From contig JAGCUA010000029.1 in NCBI GenBank assembly GCA_017963125.1, positions 1 to 55,594 of the forward strand: a stretch of DNA of 55,594 nt. The letters are read 5' to 3'. Below are positions 49,452 to 55,594 of the stretch, piece after piece. The stretch's first letter is position 1; each line of letters opens with the position of its first letter. The notes below the pieces were generated by a model that did not search any database, was not told the origin of the DNA, and worked only from the letters and a program-made list of their open reading frames with translations. Origin of the DNA: a bacterium (GTDB taxonomy: Bacteria > UBP6 > UBA1177). The position numbers and the translations under genes are program-made.

Positions 49452-52400
49452 TTATTCCGCGCTTGATTTCCTTGCGAAAAATGCAAATCCGAGAACGAAG
49501 AGAAGTGCTGCAAGAACTGCGAAAATGCCTGTGTCTTTGTCATCGACAGCTGTTACTGCGCAGCTTCCGCCGTCATCGTCGCTGTCAGTGCAGGTGAGGT
49601 CGCCTTCTTCGCATTTGTAGCTGAACTCTTTCGATTTGATCGGAAGACCGATGATCTCCATATCTGAAGAAAGTTTGAATTTTGATTTGGATATTTCGAC
49701 CTGTGCCATCTGATCTTTCGGGATGTTGAATTCGGCTACGATAAGAAGTGTTTTTTCTTCGTTTGCCTCGAATGAAAGCGGAGTGTCGAGAACGAATTCG
49801 ATGCTGTTCGAAACTTCTTCCGGAACGACAGTCGCGATCATCTGTTCGTTTTCATAAACTGCATCTTTGTTGCTGTCTATGTAAAGCGAGAGTTTTTTGA
49901 TACCGTCTTTGAATTTTACCGATTTTGTCGTCGTTTTGACGGTGAACTTCTTGACAGAGTTGCTGTTTGCGATCGATTTAGCTCTGATCTGAAGAACTGC
50001 AACCGGATCCTTGTTGATTTTCGAAAGAGAGGGGATGGACGGTTCTGTTCCGCCTTTTGTGAAAACAAACGCTTCGGTCGTCGGTTCGAGAGAGAACTCT
50101 GCGAACTGGAGCGGCTGTTTGTCCATTTCGGCAGTTACGCTGCTGACGTTACTGAACTTGAACGCTTCGATGTTTTCAATGTAGAAGTAGAAGCTTGTAT
50201 TTATCGGAACTGATTCCGGAGTCTGGTATGAAGCATCCGCAACTATGATGAAGTGGTGGAGTTCGTTTGCCGGATAGTTCGCATACTCGCTCTTCAGCGC
50301 GAATGTCGCGGTTTTTGTATTGATATTCGATTCCGCGACAACATTTTCGCCTTCATCGAAAAGACCGTTTCCGTTTTTGTCGTAAACAAGTCTGATATTG
50401 TTCAGAGTCGTTGCCTGATCTTTGATGTAAACGCTCGTGATGACTGAATCGAACGAGAAGTTTTTGTCCTTTTCTTCAGTAGAAGCTATAACCGAGAACT
50501 GACCCATGACGAGGCCGCTGGTCGGAGCCTGGATGATTATTGCGGAATCACTGACAGGCGAGTTTTTGCCCTCTGCGACCGTGATTTTTGCAGTGCCGGC
50601 AAAAAGCGATTCGTCAAGGATGCACGCTCCGTCCTTGCAGACTTTACCTGTGCCGCAGTCTTCGTTCTTTTCGCAGCCGCCGCCGTCACCATAGCCGCCG
50701 CACGGTGTAAGGTCGGGATTTTCGCATGCAGCCGGAGACGGGCAGTTGCCGAGTGTCAGTCTGAGCGGGATAGAGGTGTTGGTTTTGTAAGGTTTGCCTG
50801 AATCGTCGCTGATTATAGCGGTGTTTTCAATGACTTCGTTCTTTGCGAGGTTCTCTTTCGGCATAACCTTGAAACGGATCATGATCGTTTCGTCGCATGT
50901 CTGCAGCGCCTGATCGCAGTAGCTGAGTATGTCGCTGACTTTATAGGGAGTATCAAGCGGGAAAGCTCCGTTTTTGTCTTCGATCGGTATCCATTTTTTG
51001 CAGACATTGTCGCTCTTCCACTCGTTGCACATTTCGGTCGTGCCGGGAACGTAGCTGATTTTTGAAGAAAGCGTATCCTGAACTGTTACGTTGGTTGAAA
51101 GATCGTCACCCCAGTTCTGGACTTTGATCATGAAGTAGAAAGGAGCGGTAGAGCAGATCGAATCAGCCTGTTCCGAGCATGAACAGTAGTTTTTCTCCCT
51201 TCCGTCAGGAGTAACAGGGTTTATCGGGATATCGTATCTCGGAGCTTTGGTATCGACAGAAACGACCATGTAGTTCGTGTAGATGACGTCTCTGTTCGCA
51301 CCGATCCTTATGAACATGTTTGTGTCGCCTTTTTTGAACTGCTCATCGTAAACCGGATTGGTTTCTGCATCAAGCAGGAACGTGTCGACATCCATTGTGT
51401 ATTCGAGGGTGTTGGGATCAGGATTGTTCGGGTCACCGCCTGCGCAGGTCGGGACTGTATCCTGCCAGCCGTAGATACTCGAGATCGAATTGTATGTTTC
51501 GGAATAGTTGAAAGCCGTTCCGTCTGAATCCTGATATTTAGCAGGGTTACATTCGTTCTGGACGATGACCGTGCTCTCAGCAGGAGTCGTCTGACCAGTT
51601 ACCTGAAGACCTTCCGGAGGACAGGATGAACCGAACAGGCCTGAGCCGCAGCCCGAAGCATAAGCGAATCCCGGGTCACCTTCGTGGACTGCGAAAGTCA
51701 TTTTTACGATAGGTTTGTCGGGGAATTCAAAGCCCGAAATGCCGAGATCGACATACTGACCGGCATACTGGCTGAAGCCGTTGTAGATGTAAACCATCTT
51801 CGCGCTGACTTTTGTCGAGCGGTAAACGGTGATGAGCGACCAGCCGCACATTACGGTAGAACTGTATGTGGTGTAGCCCTGAACCTGTGAAATGTAGCCG
51901 GAATCGTTCGTGCATGTTACGTCGCTTACGGTGTAGTTTCCGTAGAGAGACATACCGTCAGATTTATAACCCAAATCTCTTCCGAGAGCATGGATCTGGT
52001 TGAAAAAATCGGTTACATCGACACGGTAGGTGTAGTGTCCGCCGTAAATCGCGCCGCTTTGTTCAATGGCTATTCCTTCAAAAGTGAAATCCTGCTGGCC
52101 AGGATTCGAATCCGTGCCGAGCATTCCGACTCTTTCGGCAGCAACGTTGATCGTCTGGTTGATCTGACCGTCGTCCGAAGTGAAGTTGAGAGTAGCAGTG
52201 TTGTCGGTGAAACTTACGTTGTTCGGATCGACACTTGCCGTCCAGACAAGATAAGCCGCTTCGACATATGCGTCTTCGGGAACGTAACGGTTTGTAAGCT
52301 GGAAAGTGCTTGACGTAAGGCAGGTGTCGGGTTCGGGGTTGCCGTCAAGATCGCAGCCGACCGATCCGTCAACAGAACAGAGGTTTCTGTTTTCGTTGCT

Positions 52401-52562
52401 CATCAATGATTTGAACATTACGAAATAGTCGAAACTTCCGGCTTCCCACTGCAGGTCTTTGCCGTTAAGCTGCGAAACATTCGGGCCGATTGTTGTTCCC
52501 GTGTAGGCGAACGCCGTCATTGCCGCCAAGAGGATCACAGTCAAAAGTAAAAATTTTTTCAT
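49452..52562 (-). CDS. Large exported surface protein with DUF11-like domain and C-terminal sorting-type tail
   Basis: The 1036-residue protein has a signal peptide (LLAAMTAFAYTG), a beta-rich N-terminal half with many Tyr/Thr, several Cys pairs (CSCSEQADSIC, MCNEWKSDNVCKKW), a DUF11-like segment (WGDDLSTNVTVQDTLSSKIS followed by YVPGTTEMC), then a Cys knot (CGGYGDGGGCEKNEDCGTGK followed by VCKDGAC). The C-terminus has Gly-Gly-Ser-Cys, then a polar linker, a membrane helix (GIFAVLAALLFVLGFAFF) and ARKSSAE. That Cys plus helix plus basic end resembles MYXO-CTERM/PEP-CTERM-type sorting signals of Myxococcota. A GGAG before ATG 52562 fixes the start. Function is unknown; the architecture suggests a fibrous surface protein. 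Confidence 0.78.
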   Translation of the reverse strand: MKKFLLLTVILLAAMTAFAYTGTTIGPNVSQLNGKDLQWEAGSFDYFVMFKSLMSNENRNLCSVDGSVGCDLDGNPEPDTCLTSSTFQLTNRYVPEDAYVEAAYLVWTASVDPNNVSFTDNTATLNFTSDDGQINQTINVAAERVGMLGTDSNPGQQDFTFEGIAIEQSGAIYGGHYTYRVDVTDFFNQIHALGRDLGYKSDGMSLYGNYTVSDVTCTNDSGYISQVQGYTTYSSTVMCGWSLITVYRSTKVSAKMVYIYNGFSQYAGQYVDLGISGFEFPDKPIVKMTFAVHEGDPGFAYASGCGSGLFGSSCPPEGLQVTGQTTPAESTVIVQNECNPAKYQDSDGTAFNYSETYNSISSIYGWQDTVPTCAGGDPNNPDPNTLEYTMDVDTFLLDAETNPVYDEQFKKGDTNMFIRIGANRDVIYTNYMVVSVDTKAPRYDIPINPVTPDGREKNYCSCSEQADSICSTAPFYFMIKVQNWGDDLSTNVTVQDTLSSKISYVPGTTEMCNEWKSDNVCKKWIPIEDKNGAFPLDTPYKVSDILSYCDQALQTCDETIMIRFKVMPKENLAKNEVIENTAIISDDSGKPYKTNTSIPLRLTLGNCPSPAACENPDLTPCGGYGDGGGCEKNEDCGTGKVCKDGACILDESLFAGTAKITVAEGKNSPVSDSAIIIQAPTSGLVMGQFSVIASTEEKDKNFSFDSVITSVYIKDQATTLNNIRLVYDKNGNGLFDEGENVVAESNINTKTATFALKSEYANYPANELHHFIIVADASYQTPESVPINTSFYFYIENIEAFKFSNVSSVTAEMDKQPLQFAEFSLEPTTEAFVFTKGGTEPSIPSLSKINKDPVAVLQIRAKSIANSNSVKKFTVKTTTKSVKFKDGIKKLSLYIDSNKDAVYENEQMIATVVPEEVSNSIEFVLDTPLSFEANEEKTLLIVAEFNIPKDQMAQVEISKSKFKLSSDMEIIGLPIKSKEFSYKCEEGDLTCTDSDDDGGSCAVTAVDDKDTGIFAVLAALLFVLGFAFFARKSSAE

Positions 52563-52596
52563 CGCAATCTCCTAATTCAAAAACACAAAACCATAG

Positions 52597-52624
52597 ATTT
52601 TAACAGAAAACACGAATATGTCAA
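52597..52624 (-). promoter_or_regulatory. Promoter for the 1036-residue surface protein
   Basis: On the minus strand consensus TTGACA (52624-52619), a 16-base spacer and TAAAAT (52602-52597), about 35 bases before the ATG. Confidence 0.7.
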
Positions 52625-52725
52625 AGCAGCAAATCGGAAGTTTTGAACATGATTTGATTTTTTGCCTTTTTTATGCGAAAACAGCTTGTTTTTTCGTGGT
52701 TTTGTCCTTTTTCAGCGGAGGAGTC

Positions 52726-53208
52726 ATGGCGAAAAGAGAAAACTACATCTCGTGGGATCAGTACTTCATGGGGGTCGCCCTGCTCAGCGCGCAGCGTTCC
52801 AAAGACCCTAACACGCAGGTCGGAGCCTGCATAGTGAACAGCGAACACCGCATCGTAGGGGTAGGTTACAATGGTTTTCCTGCAGGCTGCGGCGACGACT
52901 CGCTCCCGTGGGAACGGGAAGGGGAATACCTCGATACGAAATATCCTTTCGTAGTACATGCCGAACTCAACGCGATCCTGAACTCGATCCAGAATCTTCG
53001 CGGCTGCACGATCTACGTCGCTCTTTTCCCGTGCAACGAGTGCGCCAAAGCGATAATTCAGTCGGGAATTTCCGAAATCGTTTATCTTTCCGACAAATAC
53101 GCCGATACCGACGCTGTCAAAGCATCAAAACTCATGCTGGCGCAGGCAAATGTCAGAATGAGAAAACTCGATCCTCTGCCGGAAAATATTGTGCTGAAGT
53201 TTTCTTGA
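52726..53208 (+). CDS. dCMP deaminase family protein
   Basis: The 160-residue protein is a cytidine/deoxycytidylate deaminase: NTQVGACIV near residue 29, the zinc ligand and acid in HAELNAIL (His78, Glu80) and PCNECAK (Cys103, Cys106). dCMP deaminase makes dUMP for thymidylate synthesis. GYNGFPAGCGDDSLPWERE (residues 48-66) is the substrate-loop motif typical of ComEB/dCMP deaminases. GGAGGAG just before ATG 52726 sets the start; the longer upstream frame is hydrophobic and spurious. A repeat element follows the stop. Confidence 0.92.
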   Translation: MAKRENYISWDQYFMGVALLSAQRSKDPNTQVGACIVNSEHRIVGVGYNGFPAGCGDDSLPWEREGEYLDTKYPFVVHAELNAILNSIQNLRGCTIYVALFPCNECAKAIIQSGISEIVYLSDKYADTDAVKASKLMLAQANVRMRKLDPLPENIVLKFS

Positions 53209-53219
53209 TTTGTTCCGTC

Positions 53220-53272
53220 GCGCCATGTCGTAGTGACGACGAAACGGCGTGCCGACGTAACGGCGTGGGCGC
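53220..53272. repeat. G/C-rich inverted-repeat element B
   Basis: GCGCC (53220-53224) and GGCGC (53268-53272) flank a 37-base core (53227-53263) that matches the core of element A (21092-21128) at about 29 of 37 positions. Both elements follow a housekeeping gene. The core is rich in CGACG. An open frame can be read through it (TTKRRADVT) but the neighbouring gene's true start is downstream. Confidence 0.65.
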
Positions 53273-53284
53273 GAATCTTTTCTT

Positions 53285-53312
53285 TTGCTCTTTTTTCTTC
53301 TTTCACTATAAT
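53285..53312 (+). promoter_or_regulatory. Promoter for the HD-GYP gene
   Basis: TTGCTC (53285-53290), a 16-base spacer of T and C, and perfect TATAAT (53307-53312). GGGAGG then TTG 53344 follow about 32 bases later. Confidence 0.65.
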
Positions 53313-53343
53313 CAATAGTTTTTTTGTTTTTAGGGAGGCAGTT

Positions 53344-55116
53344 TTGGCAGGACACGAAGATTTGATATTTATCCCGTCGTTTCTTAAAATCGAGCGTTTT
53401 GACAACAGAACGCCGGTAGTTTACGAAACTTTTGCCGAGATCGAGGCGAAACTTTCCGGTTCGTATGATCAGTCTTACATCCTGATAATATCGATGCGCG
53501 ACTATCAGCCTGAACTTCCCGTTATCAAAAACGCAAAAGCTGTCCTTATCGTTTCGTTTGACTGCGAATTCAAACAGCTTGCCCCGCACGTCTTTGTCGT
53601 TGACGGCGAAAAGTTCGACCGTTTTTCCCTCGAATACATTCTAGATTTTATCTATATAACCATCGATTTATACAACAAGATCCTTGAAAACGCGCAGATA
53701 GGCATAAGCCTCAGCGTCGAAAAGGAGCCCAACAAACTTTACGGCCAGATCCTCACTTTCCTGCGCAAAGCGACGAATGCGGAAGCAGGAACATTATATC
53801 TGATGAACGAGGAACACGACAGAATATTCTTCGTTTCAAGCCAGAACAGCCGTCTCGGTTCAAAAGTTTTCGAGAAACGCGAGATCCCTTTCAACAAAAG
53901 GAGCTTCGTCGGTTATGTCTGTGATAAAGGCGAAACGCTGAATATTCCTGACGCATACAGTATTCCGGAAGACGCGCCGTACACTTTCAACAGCGATCTC
54001 GACAGAAAACTCAACTACAAAACGGTTTCGATAATCACTGTCCCGATGAAGACTGCTACGGGAGATGTCGTCGGTGCGGTCCAGCTTATAAACAAGCTTG
54101 ACAGCGAGTCGGACGAGCCGGTTCCGTTCAGCGATTTCGACACGATAATGCTCAAAAGCCTTTCAACTCTGGCGGCGGTTTCGGTCGAAAACAACAATCT
54201 GCTGCTTGAAACGGAAAAGCTCCTCAACAATATGATAATTTCTTCGGTAAAAGCAATAGAACAGCGGGATCCGATCACTAAAGGTCACAGCATCCGCGTC
54301 TCCGCTTACACTATGGCGATCCTTAAGCGGGCACTTGAAAAACCTGAGATCGCAAGGTGCTACAATGTTGACAAAAACACTCTGAAAGTCGCCGAAACAG
54401 CTTCTCTGCTGCATGATTACGGCAAAGTCGGAGTCCGCGAAAAACTTCTTATGAAACAACACAGATTTTATCCTGAAGAGCTCAAAACGATGCACTGGCG
54501 TATCAAGTATGCCATAGTTTTCATGAATGAAGGAAGCGAAGAAAAAGCTGTTGCGGAAGAATTCCTTTCGAAGCTTGATTCGCTCGACATTCCGCGTCCC
54601 CACGATGAGGAGGAAAACAAACTCATTGAAAAGGCTTCAAGTATTATAGTCGATGCGAACGGCGAAAAGATAGAGCTGGTAACTGCGGAAGAACTTGCAT
54701 ACCTCAACATCCAGAAAGGAACGTTAACCACGGAAGAACGTTCCGATATGGAAAAGCATGTTCTTTACAGCTACGAACTGCTCAATTCGATCGACTGGCC
54801 GGTTTCTCTCAAGGCTGTGCCGAATGTTGCTGCATCCCACCATGAAAAACTCGACGGAAGCGGGTATCCTTTCCACAAAAAGGCTGAGGAGCTCGGTATT
54901 ATCGAACGTGTTATGGCGATTGCCGACATTTATGACGCCCTGACTGCAAAAGACAGACCTTACAAAAAGGCGATTTCTCCGGAAATAGCCGTAACCATTC
55001 TTAAAAAAGAAGTCGAAGACGGCAAACTTGACCCCGTTCTTTTCGATCTTTTTGCCTCGAATCGTGCAGAGATCGACAACGAAGTAAATGAAAAGGTCAG
55101 CGAAAAAATAGAATAA
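53344..55116 (+). CDS. GAF and HD-GYP domain protein, c-di-GMP phosphodiesterase type
   Basis: The 590-residue protein has a partly unassigned N-terminal region (1-110), a GAF domain (about 115-285: GTLYLMNEEHDRIFFVSSQ, SFVGYVCDKGETLNIPDAYS) and a C-terminal HD-GYP domain. The HD pair is His357-Asp358 in LLHDYGKVG, and the GYP signature is HHEKLDGSGYP (499-509). HD-GYP enzymes hydrolyse cyclic di-GMP. Between them is a longer than usual insert (about residues 370-470) that includes charged helices with SSIIVDANGEKIELVTAEEL. I place the start at TTG 53344 behind GGGAGG; an upstream frame runs through repeat element B. GAF suggests ligand sensing. Confidence 0.9.
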   Translation: MAGHEDLIFIPSFLKIERFDNRTPVVYETFAEIEAKLSGSYDQSYILIISMRDYQPELPVIKNAKAVLIVSFDCEFKQLAPHVFVVDGEKFDRFSLEYILDFIYITIDLYNKILENAQIGISLSVEKEPNKLYGQILTFLRKATNAEAGTLYLMNEEHDRIFFVSSQNSRLGSKVFEKREIPFNKRSFVGYVCDKGETLNIPDAYSIPEDAPYTFNSDLDRKLNYKTVSIITVPMKTATGDVVGAVQLINKLDSESDEPVPFSDFDTIMLKSLSTLAAVSVENNNLLLETEKLLNNMIISSVKAIEQRDPITKGHSIRVSAYTMAILKRALEKPEIARCYNVDKNTLKVAETASLLHDYGKVGVREKLLMKQHRFYPEELKTMHWRIKYAIVFMNEGSEEKAVAEEFLSKLDSLDIPRPHDEEENKLIEKASSIIVDANGEKIELVTAEELAYLNIQKGTLTTEERSDMEKHVLYSYELLNSIDWPVSLKAVPNVAASHHEKLDGSGYPFHKKAEELGIIERVMAIADIYDALTAKDRPYKKAISPEIAVTILKKEVEDGKLDPVLFDLFASNRAEIDNEVNEKVSEKIE

Positions 55117-55138
55117 ATTTTTGTTCCGGCTGATATAG

Positions 55139-55165
55139 TTGACAAACCTGTTTTTAAAATATTAG
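55139..55165 (+). promoter_or_regulatory. Candidate promoter for serA
   Basis: Consensus TTGACA (55139-55144) followed by TATTAG (55160-55165, spacer 15); TTAGAT at 55162 with spacer 17 is an alternative. GGAGG precedes ATG 55205. Confidence 0.55.
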
Positions 55166-55204
55166 ATAGCGCGTTATTTTTCTTTAACACTTATGGAGGT
55201 TGAT

Positions 55205-55594
55205 ATGAAAAAAGTTCTTATTGCTACCGAAAAACCTTTTGCAGCAAAAGCTGTTGCAAAAATCGAAGAAATCTGCGGTGCAGCAGGTTACGAAGTCCGC
55301 AAACTTGAAAAGTACACATCGGTTGACGAGCTCAAAGCAGCTATCAAAGATGTAAACGCAGTCATTATCAGAAGCGACAAAATCACAAAAGAGATCATGG
55401 ACGCAGCTCCGGAACTCAAGATCGTTGTCAGAGGCGGCGCAGGATTCGACAACGTTGACTGTGCAGCTGCAAAAGAAAAAGGTATCGTCGTTATGAACAC
55501 TCCCGGCGTAAACGCAAACGCTGTTGCTGAGCTTGCAATCGGTATGGCTATCTACACTGCAAGGACCTGCTTCACTCCGACCACAGGAACCGAG
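55205..55594 (+). CDS. serA: D-3-phosphoglycerate dehydrogenase (2-hydroxyacid dehydrogenase family), 5' part
   Basis: The first 130 residues are present before the window ends. The sequence LIATEKPFAAKAVAKIEEIC, VNAVIIRSDKITKEIMDAAP and IVVRGGAGFDNVDCAAAKEK is that of D-isomer 2-hydroxyacid dehydrogenases. GVNANAVAELAIGMA with FTPTTGTE near the edge fits phosphoglycerate dehydrogenase, which starts serine synthesis from 3-phosphoglycerate. The NAD-binding GxGxxG and the catalytic Arg/Glu/His lie beyond the edge, so the substrate is not certain. GGAGG 5 bases before ATG 55205 fixes the start. Confidence 0.82.
   Translation, partial: MKKVLIATEKPFAAKAVAKIEEICGAAGYEVRKLEKYTSVDELKAAIKDVNAVIIRSDKITKEIMDAAPELKIVVRGGAGFDNVDCAAAKEKGIVVMNTPGVNANAVAELAIGMAIYTARTCFTPTTGTE

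Noticed and set aside
53233..53343. Upstream extension of the HD-GYP protein
   Set aside because: It runs through repeat element B and a promoter (53285-53312); GGGAGG before TTG 53344 marks the better start.

Overview
The window looks like a chromosomal segment of an uncultured Gram-negative bacterium. Outer-membrane machinery is present (an OmpP1/FadL-like porin, an MCE/MlaD protein, SecDF-YajC, SecA). Nine exported proteins begin with a lipobox signal peptide ending in Cys, often followed by Asp/Thr/Glu-rich linkers. One ankyrin lipoprotein ends in a domain resembling the AgmX/PglI C-terminal domain of Myxococcota, and a 1036-residue surface protein ends in a Cys + membrane helix + basic tail that recalls MYXO-CTERM sorting signals. 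Together these point towards a deltaproteobacterial or Myxococcota-like lineage. That placement is inference; there is no rRNA in the window to test it.

Layout. 1-2852 is an accessory island: two DUF1016 (YhcG-like PDDEXK) genes transcribed divergently, a RhuM-family gene, a decayed third DUF1016 tail, and a 55-bp direct repeat in front of two of the genes. 2945-8004 has sppA, a Panacea antitoxin/MazF-like toxin pair translationally coupled to mtaD, and a convergent yihY-type membrane gene with a structured leader. 8181-12142 carries an oligosaccharide flippase, an AMMECR1-like/toroid membrane protein and a YkgJ cysteine-cluster protein. 12126-19652, on the minus strand, has miaB, a Kelch-like lipoprotein with a small exported partner, rpoZ with a coupled unknown gene, purM, and a YD-repeat lipoprotein. 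19789-21074 is udk-nth. 21123-24077 is a flippase-like membrane protein and an alpha-amylase lipoprotein.

24223-29031 is a second variable zone: a truncated wHTH gene with tandem repeats, an unknown acidic protein, a YafQ-type toxin with its antitoxin, a palindrome cluster, two lipoproteins divergent from an XRE regulator, an exact 33-nt-period repeat array, a small Cys-rich secreted protein and an FMN reductase. 29033-34022 is the yajC-secD-secF-recJ operon. 34225-39353 holds mlaD, a lipoprotein, the ankyrin/AgmX lipoprotein, a HEAT-repeat protein and a family-4 uracil-DNA glycosylase. 39421-43218 is a FadL-like porin followed by two tandem paralogous lipoproteins. 43313-46373 is secA with a small Cys-rich protein. 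46480-52562 has two very large surface proteins. 52726 to the end has dCMP deaminase, a GAF/HD-GYP phosphodiesterase and the start of serA.

Working themes: protein export (SecA, SecDF-YajC, SppA) feeds an unusually lipoprotein-rich envelope; housekeeping nucleotide, DNA-repair and tRNA-modification genes are interleaved; accessory defence and toxin-antitoxin modules sit at operon boundaries. Promoters are legible throughout: at least twelve match TTGnnn / TATAAT-type boxes with a spacer of exactly 16 nt. I see no tRNA, rRNA, CRISPR array, intact transposase or prophage.
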